Shown here: piece by piece, positions 1 to 15,019 of the stretch
How positions within the stretch are numbered: the first letter of the stretch is position 1
How the letters are laid out: each line of letters begins with the position of its first letter
Source of the DNA: Ciborinia camelliae
Lineage: Eukaryota; Ascomycota; Leotiomycetes; Helotiales; Sclerotiniaceae
Assembly (NCBI GenBank): GCA_025890175.1
Contig: JANPYM010000013.1
Location: 1,132,777 to 1,196,776 of the forward strand
Direction: 5' to 3'
Length of the DNA: 64,000 bases
The notes under the pieces: model-generated
The model's database searches: none
What the model was told of the DNA's origin: nothing
The model's input: only the letters and a program-made list of their open reading frames with translations
Program-made: the position numbers and the translations under genes

Positions 1-3000
1 TTTATTAAAATATTAAAACATATATATACATTTATATTTTTATAATATTTTTAAAATTTTTAAATATTATATTTAATATTATTTAAAAAAAAATAAATAA
101 TAAATATTATTTGTTTAATATATTATTTTAAAATATATTTAAAATATTTACATCTAATACTTATAAATTTAATTTTTTTAATTTTAATAATTATATTTTT
201 TAAATACATTTTGTAACTTTTTTATAAATTTAATATACAAAAAAATATATTTATTTATACTTTTTTTAAATATTTTAAATATTAATATTTATAAATATAT
301 TTATATTATATTATTTAATTTTATTTTTTGATTTAAAAAAGTTTATTTGTTTTGATTGATATTAAAACAAATAATTGATAATAATTTATATTTTTAAATT
401 TAAGTTTTAATTTTATAAATAATTAAACAATTCAAACAAAAAATTGAAATTTAAGTTTTTATAGTTTTAATATTATAAACGATTAACTTTTTCAAAAAAA
501 AATTTAAAATTTAAATTTTAATTTTATATTAATAAAATCTTAAAATTTAAAAATTTCAATTTTTTTTGTTAAATGTATAAATTTGGAATAAAAAGGTTTT
601 TTCGATATTTTATAATATATTTCAAATATATATTATTAAATATTCATTATCAAATTTATTATTTGTATTCAAAAATCTATATTCAATATACAATTTTCGA
701 GTAAATGAAAATAAAAAATAATCCTAAATATTTTGTGTAAATAAAAATTTTTAAATATAACGAATAAAACGGATTAAGAATAAATCTTTTAATAATAATA
801 AATTTATAAATAAATTTTTAAATCAAAATTTATATAATAATATAATTATACTATGAAGATTAATTGAAATAAAAAAAAATAAAAAAAAAATTATTTGTAT
901 ATAATATGATAATACTTTTTATATAATAAAAAATAAAATTAAATAATCTGGATTAAAGAATAAAAAAAACAAAATTAAAGTTTTTGGGTATTATTATAAA
1001 TATAATATAATTTATTATTTTATAAATATATTTTATAAAAAAAAATATAATTATATAATTATTAATTTAATAAAATTATATTTTATTTTTTTTTTAACTA
1101 TTAAATTATTAATAATATATAATATATTTTATTATTTAAAATTATATATCAAATAAATATAAAATAATTTATAATAAAAATCTAAATTTTGTTTAAACGT
1201 TTTTTATTTGTTTTATTATAATTTTATTTATTAATTGTAATATAATTTATATAAAATAAAAGATTTAAAAAAAATTAAAGGTAAAAAAATAAAAAAGATT
1301 TGATTATTTATTTTTTTATATATATTTTTATTATAATATTTTACTTAATATAATTGTTTTTTTATACTTAATATATTAATAATATATCAATTTTAATTTA
1401 AATACAAATCGTTTTTTAATATTTTTATTTAATATTAGTATATAATATAATATAATATAAAAAACTATTTTTTTAAATTAAAAAAATTTATAATTAAATT
1501 TAAAATATAAAATAAAAAACAATTTAAAATCTTTTTATTTATAAAAAAAATTAAAATACAAAAATTTTTTTTTTATAAATTTAATTAAAATAAATAATAA
1601 TAAAAAAATCGAGTAATTTTATATAAATTAATTAAATTCAAAATTTTAAAAATTTAAAAAAAAATCCGAAAACATTAAAATAATTATATTATATAAATAT
1701 TATTTAAATTTAAGGAAAAAAAAATTTAATTAAATTAAAAAATTAAAGATTTTTATATAAAATAAAATTATAACAAAAAAATGTAGATATTTTTTAGATA
1801 TTTAGATTAGTATAAAGAAAGGTTTATATTATAAACCAATTAAATAATATAGCAAAAATTAAATAATTTATTTTATATTTTTTATAATTATATTATATAA
1901 CGATTATATTAATTTACTAATATTTATAAAAATATTTTTTTAAAAATCTTTCAAAACTTTATTAAAAAAATATAAAAAATATTTTAATTAATAAATCAAG
2001 AAAATAAATTTTTTAAAAAAATAATTATAAAATATAATAATTTTTAAAATAAATTTTAAATTAAAAAAATATTATATTCTTTTAAAATTAATATTTAAAA
2101 TTTTAAAAAAAAATTTTTTATTTATATAACAAATTTAATATTCTGAATTATTAAAAAAGTTTATTTATTAACTTTTTTGAATTGTAATATAAAAAAATAA
2201 AGTTCGAAATAAAATATATTTAAAAGTTTAGAAATATTAAAAAGATTTGATTATATTTATAAGAAATTAAAAATAACTTTTTTAAAATAAATTTATATTA
2301 TTAAATAATTGATTTTTATTATTTTAAATTTGCTTTATTATTATAATCTAAAAATATAGCCAAATCTATTAAATATTACAGAAATTATAAATAAAATATT
2401 TTAAATAAAATAACTATAGAAATTTATAATTTTCATTATCAAAACTGTATGGGGTTTATTATATTATCCTTAAGGGCTTATAAATAAAATCTTTAATCAA
2501 AGTTTGTTTAATAAATTTTAATAATTATTTTATATACATTCAAAATTAATAAATAGTTTTATAGATTATCTTTATATATTACAAAATTTAAATATAAAAA
2601 TTAAATTGCTTTTTCGATTTTAAAATACATTTTTTATATGGATTTAAATATTTAAAATAAATAATATAAATAAAAAAATATAAACAAAAAATATATAAAA
2701 TTAAAAGAATATTAAATAAATAAATAATATTTTAAAAAAAAAATTAAATATAAAGGCTGTCTTGTAAACAAATATATTAACCAAAATGAAATTACAAAAT
2801 CTTATTATTTAAAATAAAAATTAGGTTTAAAACAATTGAATTTAGTTTTAAATTTTAAATAATTATATAAAAATAATAAATTTAATAAATTTTATATTTT
2901 TAAAAAAAAGATAAAAAACAAGTATAGCTTTTTATCATACAATTTTTCACCATTTTAGTTATATTCTTTCTTATATAATCTAATAATCCTTAATCCCTCC

Positions 3001-3149
3001 TTTTTCCCATTTTTAATATTCCAATTATATTTTTTTTAGTATTATTAAATAATCTTTAAACCCCAACCTTCCTCCCCCCAAATTTTATTATTCTAATTAT
3101 ATATTATTTTTTATTATTTAATAATTCTTAATACCTTTTGTATTTTAAT

Positions 3150-3290
3150 ATTTTAGCTAAATTTTTTTTTATATTTAAAATTCTAAATAAATCCTTTTTT
3201 ATATTTGAAATTCCAGGTAAATTTTTTCCCATATTTAAAATTCCAAATAAATTTTTTTTTATATTTGAAATTTTAATTATACTCCTTAAT
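3150..3290. repeat. Short tandem repeat, about 33-bp unit
   Basis: About four copies of a 33-bp unit of the form TTTTTATATTTRAAATTCYA followed by a short T-rich spacer. The chance open frame over it encodes alternating IFKIPNKFF/IFEIPGKFF blocks, which reflects the repeat and not a gene. Just upstream (2940-3130) one strand is unusually C-rich, with CCTTCCTCCCCCC-type runs. Confidence 0.6.
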
Positions 3291-5279
3291 TCTATATTAT
3301 TTATTATTTTATTTATATTATCTATATTATTAATTATAATATTAATATTTAAATTTAATTTTTTATTATTATTAAAATTAATTATTATTAAATTAATTAT
3401 TAATTAATAATTATTAAATTATATTTTTTTTAATTTATAATCTTTATATATTTTTTTCAATTAATTTAAAATCATTAAAAATAAAAACGATTTAAATTTA
3501 GTTTCGAATTTGTATTTATTATTTTTATATATTAAAAAATTATATTTTAAATCTTTTTTATTTAATATTTAGTATTAAATTAAAACAAAATTTAATTTCT
3601 TTTAAAAACAATTATATTGTTTATAAAAAATAATAATATATTTTAAAAATAAATATAAATTAATTAAATATTTTTTTAATGTTTTGTTTTTTGAAAAAAT
3701 TTTATATCCTTTTAATATTTTATTTAATTTTTAATTTAATATTAAAAAAAGTCTTTTAAAACTTTTTATTAAATCTAATAAAATTAATTATAATTTTAAT
3801 ATCAAAATATAAATATTATAATAATAAAAAAAAATTTTTGTAATTAATATATAAATAAAATTGTTTTCAAATTTTTTATAATAAAAAAAATATTAAATTG
3901 TAAACAAATATTATTTTAAAAATTAATTGAAAATTTATTTAATTAAATTATATTTGTTTTTAAAATATAATAAAATTATAATTAATAATTTTTTCCAAAA
4001 TTTTTAAATATTTAATATTATTGTAATATATATATTAATTGAATTATAAAAAAAGTAAGGTATAAATAAATAAATAATATTATTGTTTTTTATTATATAA
4101 TAATAATTAATTATTTATTAAATTTTTTATTATTTTTTATTATTTTTTTTTATATTAAATAATTATTAATTATATATATAAAATATTATATTCTATTTAC
4201 AAATTATAATTAATAAAAATTTTAATAAATATAATTTTAAACAAAAATATTCAAACAAATATATATTATAATAAATTTCTAAATATTTTTTGAAAAATTT
4301 AAATTTTATTTGTAAAATATTATTAATTAAAATTATACCAGATTAAATATTAATTCATTAAAATTTAAAATAATTAAATAATTAAAAATATTTAATATTA
4401 TTTTTTTTCATTATTTTTTTTCCCCTTTCTTTTTATCCATTTTTTCTCATTTTTTCTTTTTTTCGTTTTATATTTTATATAATTGCTAATTCTTAAAATA
4501 ATTAGTTTAACAAAATTTTTAATATAAAGTTTAAATAATAAAAAACTAAATTCAAAAATATATTAAATAAATATATTAATTTTTTTTAAAAATTAATATA
4601 TTTAATAAATATCTAAAACAAAATATTAAGATTAATATTATTTTTTATTTTTTAATTATTAAAATAATAGTTTTGTTTTTAATTAATAATATTAAAATAT
4701 TATATAATAATAAATCAAATAAATCTTTAATTTAAAATAAAAATTTAGTTTATTAAAAAAATTTAAAAATTAAAAAATATAAAATTAAATAATTTTAATA
4801 TTTGCAAATAATATAAATTTGATTATATTTTATAAAGATTATAAATTTTAATATAATTATTTAAATCCTAAAATATTTTTTATATAAAATTTGAAATTGT
4901 TTTTAAAATTGTTAAAAAATTAAAAATATTTTTAAAAAGTTTTTTAATTAATAATAATACAATAATTTATTTTTATATATTTTAAATAATTAAAAAATTA
5001 AAATTTTAAAATAATTAAATTTTTTTTTATTTTTTTAATTATTAAAATTTTATTAAATATTTAAATATTTAATATTTTATTTTATTAAAATATTTTTTTG
5101 AATTTTATTATATTTAAATTATTAAATAATATTAAAAATAAATTAAATATTTTAAATAAATTAAAAAACTTATAAAAAATATAAAAAATCAATAAAACAA
5201 TTAAAGTTTTAAATTTTAAATTATATAAACCTTATCTAAAATCAAATAAATCAATATTTTAAATATTTATAAAATTAAC

Positions 5280-5985
5280 AATATAATTAATTAAAAAAAT
5301 AAAAAATTAATATTTTAATTATTTATAAAATTAATGATATAAATAATTTTAAAAAATTAATATTTTAATTATTTATGAGATTAATGGTGTAAATAATTTT
5401 AAAAAATTAATATCTTAATTATTTACGAGATTGGTGATATAAATAATTTTAAAAAATCAATATTTTAATTATTTATAAAATTAATGATATAAATAATTTT
5501 AGAAAATTAATATTTTAATTATTTATAAGATTGACGGTATAAATAATTTCAGAAAATTAATATTTTAATTATTTATAAGGTTGATAATATAGATAATTTA
5601 AAAAAATAGAAAATCAACATTTTAATTATTTATAAGATTAGCAATATAAATAATTTAAAAAAATAAAAAATCAATATCTTAATTATTTATAAAATTAATA
5701 ATATAAATAATTTAAAAAAACAAAAAATCAATATTTTAATTATTTATAAAATTAGTAATATAAATAATTTAAAAAAACAAAAAATCAATATTTTAATTAT
5801 CTACAAAATTAACAATATAAATAATTTAAAAAAACAAAAAATTAATATTTTAATTATTTACAAAATTAATAATATAAATAATTTAAAAAAACAAAAAATT
5901 AATATTTTAATTATTTATAAAATTAACAACATAAATAATTTAAAAAAACAAAAAATTAATATTTTAATTATAAATAAAATTATTA
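5280..5985. repeat. Palindrome-containing minisatellite, 50 to 57-bp units
   Basis: About twelve head-to-tail copies. The first six are spaced exactly 50 bp apart and the later ones about 57 bp. Each has a core starting AATTATTTA and ending TAAATAATT, which are reverse complements separated by about 15 bases, so every unit can form a small hairpin. Copies differ almost only by A/G and T/C in the loop (for example AATGATAT, AATGGTGT, GGTGATAT, GACGGTAT), consistent with RIP after amplification. Confidence 0.85.
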
Positions 5986-7939
5986 TCGTTTATAATTAAA
6001 ATATAAATTTTAATTAAATATTAATTTTGAAATAGTAATTAATTCAAAATTTAAAATTTTTTTAATTAAAATATTAAATATTATTAAATATTATAAATTA
6101 TTATCAATTATATTTAATAAATATTATTTATTTTTTTTAAAATAAATAAATTTGAAAATCAGATTTAAAAATTATAAAAGGATTTTTTGAATAATATTTA
6201 AAAATTATATAATAAAAAAAAAATTTATAAAAATATTTTATAAAATGTTTTTATAATCCAAAATCTTTTTAAAAATATTAATATTCTTTTTAATAACAAA
6301 ATTATATATAATATATAAAAATATAATTTTTAAAATAATTTTATTAAATATAAAAAAATATTAAATAATAAATTAAATATTAAAAGTTTAAAAAAAAATA
6401 AAAATTTTAAAAAACGATATATTAAATTAATTTATTAAAAAAAATTTGAAATTGTATATATAATTATAAAATATATATTTAAATAAAAAATTATATAAAA
6501 AAAAAAAGTTAAGAATCTTTATTTTAAATAATCTTATTCTTTTAAAAAATTCGAAATAAATATATAAAACAAAATTATACAATTTTTAAATATTATAATA
6601 TAAAATTATATATTTTTATTATTTTTATATATTAATTTTTTATAAAAAAATTATTATTTATCTTATAATTTGAAATATTATATAATTTTAGTAGAGTTGA
6701 AATTTAATTCAAATCCCAAATATTTATTAATTTATAATATTTTTAGAATTTCATTTAAACGATTTTATATAAATAATTAATATTATTATTTAATATTTTT
6801 AGATTGATTAAAATTTCAAGTTTTTTTTAATTATATTTAAGTTTATAAAAATATACATTTCGATTATAAATATAATTAATATTATATTATTTTTATAAAA
6901 ATAATAAAAAAAGAGAAACTTATAATTAACAATAAATTTGAAATAATTAAAATTAAAGATTTTAAAATCAATTAAATTAAAATACAAATTAATAACAAAT
7001 TGAAAAAAATATTTAAATAATTTAAAATATAAAATAAAAAGAAAATTAATAAAATATCCAAAACTATTATTTGAAAAACGTTTTTTGAAAAGTATAATTA
7101 TAAAATTAAAATAGATTTTTATTTAGATTTCAATAAAATCTTATAAAAACTTTAAAATCAAAAAAATTTGAATTCTTCTATTATAAAAATATTTTATAAA
7201 ACTTTTTCCTCCAATCTACCAAAAATTTGAATTATATTAATATAAAAACGATTAATTATTTAACTTAAAAATATAATTAAATTTTAAGGTATTTTATTAA
7301 ATAAAATAAATAAAAATAATAAATTAATAATAAAAAGTTTAAATATAATTTAAATAATTTTAAATAATATTTTTAGAAGAATTATAATATTTGCAAATAC
7401 TTTATATTAATAAATTACAATTTTAATAGTTATAAATATTTTATAGTAATAAAGTACAACTTTAACCCCTATAAATTTTTTTTTATCATAAAAACAAAAA
7501 TTTAATAATATTATTTAATTTCAAATTAATATATAAATATAAATTAGAATAAAAATTAAAAAATAATAAAATAATAAAAAAATAAAAACAAAAAATAATC
7601 CCAACCAATTAATATAAAATTTTAATATTGATTTAGTATTTAAAATAAATAATATTATAAATATTATTTAATTTATTATTATTTCTTCTTCATCTTTATT
7701 TTTTAAAAATATTAAATTATAATCTCAAAGTCAATATTCTTTAATTCCTTGCATCGTTAATCGATTAATTACATCATTGTATATTATAAATATTACAAAT
7801 TTATTATAATAAATAATAATTAATATTAAGCATTTTAATTAATCTATTTAAATATATTTATTAAAATTAATTAATATACAAAAAAATATTATAAAATAAA
7901 TATTAAAATTAAAATATACCTTTTATTAATAAATAAAGA

Positions 7940-8510
7940 TCTTCTAATAATTTAAAAAAAATCAAGATTTTAATTATTTATAAAATTGGTAATATAAATA
8001 ATTGAAAATCAAAAAATCAAAATTTTAATTATTTACAAAATTAACGATGTAAATAATTGAAAATCAAAAAATCAAAATCTTAATTATTTACAAAATTAAT
8101 AATATAAATAATTAAAACTTTAAAAAATTAAAAAAATCAAAAAATCAAGATTTTAATTATTTATAAGATTAATAATATAAATAATTAAAACTTTAAAAAA
8201 TTAAAAAAATTAAAAAATCAAGATTTTAATTATTTACAAAATTAACAATATAAATAATTAAAATCTTAAAAAATCAAAAAAATCAAAAAATTAAGATTTT
8301 AATTATTTACAAAATTAATAATATAAATAATTAAAAATCAAAAAATTAAAATTTTAATTATTTACAAAATTAATAATATAAATAATTAAAATCAAGATTT
8401 TAATTATTTACAAGATTGGTGATATAAATAATTAAAATTTTAAAAAATCAAAAAAATTAGAAAATTAAGATTTTAATTATTTACAAAATTAACAGTGTAA
8501 ATAATTTAAA
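7940..8510. repeat. Second array of the same palindromic minisatellite family
   Basis: About nine copies with the same AATTATTTA...TAAATAATT core as the array near 5.3-6.0 kb, but with longer and more variable spacers built from AAATCAAAAAATCAA-like pieces. Loop differences are again mainly transitions. It lies about 2 kb from the first array, so the core has spread to a second site or the arrays were once continuous. Confidence 0.8.
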
Positions 8511-9419
8511 AAACATTTTAATTTTTAATAAAGATTTTCTTTTAATACAAAGATTAATAATATATTTTAAATTAATTATATAAATATCCTTTTATTACAA
8601 TTTTATTTTTAATTTTATAATAACAACGCTTTCGTTTTTATATTAAACTTTATTTGAAAAATATAAATAAATAATAATTTTGTTACCTTATTATTAAATT
8701 ATATTTTTTTTTTTAAACTTTATTTGAAAAATATAACCAAATAATAATCTTATTGTTTTTATATTAAACTTCATTCAAAAAATATAAATAAATAATAATT
8801 CTATTGTTTTATTATTAAACTATATTTTTTTTTATTAAGTTTTATTCAAAAAATACAATCAAATAATAATTTTATTATTTTTATTTTAAATATTATTCGA
8901 AGAATATAAACAAAAAATAATTCTATTACCTCGTTATAAATTTAAAAAAAATAAAGAAAATAATCATTAATACATTAAAAAAAAAATTTAAATAATTATT
9001 AAAAAAATTAAAAACTTTTTTATTTAATTTTTAAAAACTTTAAATTAATATAGATTTAAACAATTATTAATTTTATTAAATTTTTAAAATTATTCAATAT
9101 TTCGATCCATTAAAAATGGTGGATTTAAATATATAAATTTTTTCAATTCTTATATATCAAATTATAAATTTAAAAAAAATGAAAAAATTAATTATTAATA
9201 AAATTAGATTCAATTTATTAATTCATTTATTTAAAAAAAGATTAAAATTAATCCTTAAAAACTTTAAAATTGAATTCGATTTACCAATTTATCCATTTAA
9301 AAAAGGATTAAGATTAATCCTCGAAAACTTCGAAATTGGATTTGATTTACTAATTTATTTATTTAAAAAAAAATCAAAATTAGTAATATTTAATAGCATA
9401 AAGGTTTATTAATAAAATA

Positions 9420-10290
9420 TAAAAATAAATTATCAAAATTAAAAAGATATTAATTGAAATTAAAAAAAATGTATCAAAAAAAGGTTTAAAATAATTAAGA
9501 AAATATTAATCAAGATTAAAAAAATAATTCTATTGCTTTACCATAAATTTAAAAAAATATTAATCAAAATTGAAAAAAATGCATTAGAAAAAAGTCTAAA
9601 ACAATTAAAAGAATATTAATCAAAATTAAAAAAAATATATTGAAAAAAAGTCTAAAACAATTAAAAAAATATTAATCAAGATTAAAAAAATAATCCTGTT
9701 GTTTTATCATATTCTCTTAATTATTTTAATTTTTTTTCTAATAAAAAAATATTAATCAAAATTAAAAAAAATACATTAAAAAAAGGATTAAAAGAATTAA
9801 AAAGATATTAATTAAGGTTGAAAAAAATATATTAAAAAAAAGCTTAAAATTATTAAAAAAATATTAATCAAAATTAATAAAATAATTTTATTGTTTTGTT
9901 ATATCCTTTTAATTATTTTAGTTTTTTTTTTAATATATTCCTTTCAATTTTAACCAATATCCTTTTATTAAAAAAAAAACTAAAATAATTAAAAAAATAT
10001 TAATCGAAATTAATAATTTTATTATTTTACTATAAATCCAAAAGGATATTAATTAAAATTAAAAAAATATTAAAACTTTGTTATAAATCTAAAAGAATAT
10101 TAATTAAAATTAAAAAGATATTAATTGAAATTAAAAAAATATAAAAACTTTATTATAAATTTAAAAAAATATTAGTTAAAATTAAAAAAATATAAAAACT
10201 TTGTTATAAATCCAAAAAAATATTAATTAAAATTAAAAAAATATTGATTAAAAATTTTGATATTAAAATTTTATTATAAATATATAATAA
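9420..10290. repeat. Degenerate A-rich tandem repeat
   Basis: Repeated blocks of AAAAATATTAATYAARATTAA, alternating with a longer module containing AATTCTATTGYTTTRYYAT. Copy spacing is irregular (about 30-120 bp). No coding potential seen. Confidence 0.6.
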
Positions 10291-10954
10291 TTTTATTATC
10301 TTATTATAAATCCAAAGAAAATAAAAAAAGCAATTATTAATATATTAAAAAAATTAAAAACTTTTTTAAACTAAATAATACTAACATTATTCCAACCTAA
10401 AACTATTTATTAATTTTAATTTTTATATAACAATAAATTATATAAATTTGTTATATAATTTAATTATAATTTTAATATTAATATTATATAAAATTATTTA
10501 AATATAATAAAAATTAATAATTATATATTATATTTTAAATATAATAATTATATTAATAAAAAAACGAATATAATAATAAAAGATTAATAATAAATAAAGT
10601 TTAGTTCGATATAATTTATTAACGTTATATTGTATAGTTTATTAGATATTTAATTTAATAATAATAAAGCTATTTCCAAAAAAAAAAGAAAGAAAGAAAA
10701 AGAAAATAAAACCCTTTTTTTTTTTCTTTTTTTTTTATTCCCAAAATTTTTTAATAACTATGATTTTAATTAATAAAAATATTATAGTATTAAAAAGTTT
10801 ATAATTGATTAAATAAATATTTTAATTTTAATTAATTTTATATTTTAAAATATAGATTTTAAAGATAATAATAAAGCTTTTATTTAATATTAATCCTTAA
10901 TATAATATATTAAATCAAATCTAAATAAATTAAATTATAAATATTTATTGTAAT

Positions 10955-11176
10955 AAATTATAAAAATAATAACTATATATATATATATATATTATGTTTT
11001 TAATTAATTATATATTATTAAAAGATTTTAATTAAAAAATATTTTATTATATATTATTTAATATTATATTAAATTATATTAACTTATACTATTTTGTAGG
11101 TTATTAATATTATATAATTTGTATAATTTGTATAATATAATTCTATATAATTCATATAATCCATTTTCCAATATTA
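10955..11176 (+). repeat. Left copy of a long diverged direct repeat
   Basis: This stretch (an AT dinucleotide run, then TATATATTATTAAAAGATTT, then an ATAATTCTATATAATTCATA region, ending ATCCATTTTC) is repeated in the same orientation at 12,624-12,836. The copies align along their length with mainly C/T and G/A differences. The pair brackets about 1.45 kb and could be the decayed long terminal repeats of a retroelement or two dispersed repeat copies. Confidence 0.6.
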
Positions 11177-12623
11177 GCAATTTTCTAAAAAGGTTAAAAA
11201 AATTATATAAATTATTAATTAACTTTTTTTATCATATCTAAATATATTCTAATATACTTTTATATATTATTATTCTATTTTATCCTTTCATTATTATTAA
11301 AAATAATATAATTATATTAATAAAACTTAAAGTTAAAATAAAATTTGAGATTGATAATATATAAAATCGAAATATAGGGAAATAAATATATATAAGATTT
11401 AAAATATAAAAAATAATAAAATTAATTGTAAAAAATGATTTGTTTGAAAAAAATAATTTATTTAAAACTAATAAATTATTTTTATATGAAACTAATAAAT
11501 CATATTTTTCTAAAATATACTCTTTTTTTATATAAAAAATTGAAATATTATCTTCTCATAAAACTAATATATTTTTTTGTTACATATAATCAACTAAAAT
11601 ATATTTTTTTTGTATATAAAAATCTAAATTTGAAATTAATAAATTTTGAAAAACTAAAATTGATATATTTAAAATTAATAGATTTTGAAGAATTGGAATT
11701 AAAATTGATATATTTGAAATTAATATATCTTAAAGAATTAAAATTGGAATTAATAAATCTTATTGTTTTTTTCAAAATTATTTAATATATAATTTTGTTT
11801 AACATACATTTATAATTTATAAAATTTAAACTTTATATATCGATTTAATAATATCTCTTTTATTTCAATATCAATTTAAAATTAATATTCTGTATTTTGT
11901 ATAAAAAGCCAAATAAAAAATAATATAAATGTTTTCGTTTTTTTTAATATATAATTTATAAAATCTAAATTTATTACAAAATTCTATTAAAAAATTGATA
12001 TTAATATATTAAAAATCTTTTAAAATAAAATATTAATACGATTTAATATCTTTTATTTATATTTCTTTATTAAATATATAGTTTTTTTTATAAATATTTA
12101 ATTTATATTAAATATAATCTCAAATATTTGAAAAAATTATTATATTAAAAAATTAAAAATATAAAGAAAAAAAATATATTATATATTTGATTAGATTGTT
12201 TTGAAAAAAAGAAAAAAAGCTTGGATTTATCAAAAAAATAAAACTATAGTTAAAAAAATATATATTTGAATAAATTGTTTTAAATAATAAATTTAAGAAA
12301 AGAAAAGGGGTATATAAATCTTAAAAGCAAATATATTATAATATAAAGATTTGCAATTGATATATTCAAAAAAGAAGGGGGGGTGATATATTATATATTC
12401 AAATAAATTGTTTTAAATAATAATTTTGAAAAAGAGTAAGATAATATAAATAATATATAAAAACAAATATTTTAATATCTTAATATAAAAGTTTATACTT
12501 CTTTACAATATAAAATTAATCTTAATATAAAATGTTAAATTTTATTAATCCAAATTAATATAAAATATTTAGTTTTATTAATCTAAGCTTTTAATTTATA
12601 AATTTATTAATTAATATTAAAAT

Positions 12624-12836
12624 AAATTATAAAAATAATAATTATATATATATATATATATATATTTTTAAATTTTAATTAATTATATATTATTAAAAGA
12701 TTTCAACTACAAAATAATCCATTATATACCTCCTAATATTGTATTAAATTATACTAATTTATAAACTAATATTATATAGCTTGTACGATTTATATAATAT
12801 AATTCTGTATAATTTATATAATCCATTTTCTAATAA
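12624..12836 (+). repeat. Right copy of the long diverged direct repeat
   Basis: Partner of 10,955-11,176, starting with AAATTATAAAAATAATAAT and an AT run and ending ATCCATTTTCTAATA. It keeps more C residues (ATACCTCCTAAT where the left copy has ATATTATTTAAT), so it looks less mutated. Between the copies lie short direct repeats around TAAATTGTTTTAAATAATAA (12,250-12,430), but no recognisable reverse transcriptase remnant. Confidence 0.6.
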
Positions 12837-13149
12837 AAATATAATTTTTAAAAAAAGAAATTATTAAAAAAAAAGTATTAATTTTTTTATATTTTTTATA
12901 TTCTCCTAATTCAAAAAATATAATTATTTTTTAAAAATCTTAATATTTAAATTAAATAAAATTATTTGAATTTTTTAAAAATTAATAAATATTTTATAAA
13001 TTAATTATAAATAAATTAAATCTTTAATATTTTTAAAAATTATTTTTTAATAATATAAAAGAATAATATACTTAATAATATAAAATATTTAAATAATTAT
13101 ATAAAACTTTATAGCTTTTTTAAATATATTATATATTATATATTTTAAA

Positions 13150-13900
13150 ATAAAAATTATTTTAATATTTTACATTACCAATACTATAAAATTTTAAAAT
13201 AGAAATTGTTTTAATATTCTATATCGCCAATATTGTAAAATTTTAAAATAAAGTTAACAACATAAAATTTTAAAATGAAAATTACTTCAAAATTCTATAT
13301 CGCCAACGCCATAAAATTTTAAAATGAAAATCATTTCAATATTCTATATTACCAACACCATAGAATTTTAAAATAGAAATCATTTCAAAATTCTATACCA
13401 CCAACATTATAAAATTTTAAAATAAAATTAACAATATAAAATTTTAAAATGAAAATCATTTTAATATTTTATATCGCCAACACCATAAAATTTTAAAATA
13501 AAAATCATTTTAATATTTTACACTATTAATGTTATAAAATTTTAAAATGGAAATTATTTCAAAATTCTACATTGCTAATACTATAGAATTTTAAAATAAA
13601 AATTATTTTAAAATTCTACACCACCAATACCATAAAATTTTAAAATAAAAATTACTTTAAAATTCTATATCGTCAATATTATAAAATTTTAATATAAAAA
13701 TTATTTTAATATTCTATATTACCAACATTATAAAATTTTAAAATAAAAATTATTTCAAAATTTTATATTGTTAATATTATAAAATTTTAAAATAAAATTA
13801 ACAATATAAAATTTTAAAATAAAAATCATTTTAATATTTTATATCACCAATATTATAAAATTTTAAAATAAAAATTATTTTAATATTTTATATTATTAAC
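13150..13900. repeat. Minisatellite, about 49-bp unit with transition-only variants
   Basis: About fifteen copies of a unit containing ATAAAATTTTAAAATRRAAA and then ATTYTAYAYYRYYAAYRYYRT. The variable half reads CTATATCGCCAACGCC in the best-preserved copies and TTATATTATTAATATT in the most decayed, and intermediate forms differ only by C to T and G to A. The ATTTTAAAAT core is a perfect palindrome. Confidence 0.85.
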
Positions 13901-15019
13901 AATCTAAAATTTACAAATAATATTATTTATATTTATTTTCATTTTATTTTATTTTTATTTTTTATTATCTTACATTATCCTTTTATTGTTTATTAATATT
14001 TAATTTTTTTTTTTAAATATTTTTTTTTAAATACTTTTTTATTAATTTTTTTAATATTGAATTTTATTTTAGTTTTATTTTTTAATTTTATTTAAAATAT
14101 TTATTAATATTTATTTTTTTTTTTTATATATTATTTATATTTTCAATATTAAATTTCATTTTAATTTTATTTTTTAATTTTTTATTAAGTATTTATTTTT
14201 TATTTAATTTTTTTATAATTTATTTATTTTTTTTAATTTTATATATATAAAAATTATTTACAAAATTTATAATTTATTATTTTATTTTTTTATTATATAT
14301 AATTTTAAAATTTTCAATTTGATATAATTTTTATAATATAATTTTATTTTTAATATTTTCGAATTTATATATTATATAATATATTATAAATACAAAATCT
14401 TTTTTATTAAAATATTCTTTAATAATATTATATAAATTATAAATTTTAAATATATCTTTACTAAATAAAAAAATAATATTATATAATAAATAAAAATCAA
14501 AAAAATATTTTTTAATAAAATAAAAAACAAATTTTTTTTGAGGATTAATAATTGTTTTTAAATATTAATTAATATTTTGAAATAATTAAAAGATAATTTT
14601 AATCTTTAATTTTATATATATTTATTGCAAAACAATTTTTATTAAATAAATTATTTACAATAATTATTAATTGATTTTTAATAATAATTTTTTTATTATA
14701 AGCTATTATATTAATTTTTGTTTTTAATTATTAAATATTTTCTTTATAATATTTTATAATATTATTTATTAATATTAATATTATTTTTTAATAATAAAAA
14801 ATAAAGTTAAAATAAAAATATTAATATTATTTGATTATTAAATTAAATCTAAATATTATAAGGAAATTTTTAATAATTAATATTATTAATATTATCAAAA
14901 TTTAAAATAAAATTTTGAATAAAAAAATAATATTAATTTTAATAAAATTTCATTTATTATAATTAAAATTATTTTTTAATAATTAATATATTTAAAATTA
15001 AATTTAGATTTTAATTATT

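Noticed and set aside
3138..3407. 89-residue Phe/Ile-rich open frame
   Set aside because: It follows a 33-bp tandem repeat in AT-rich DNA, and its composition is that of the repeat.
11435..11785. 116-residue Leu/Lys/Ile open frame and its reverse-strand shadow
   Set aside because: Built from short tandem repeats lacking stops; no domain character, and both strands are open for the same reason.
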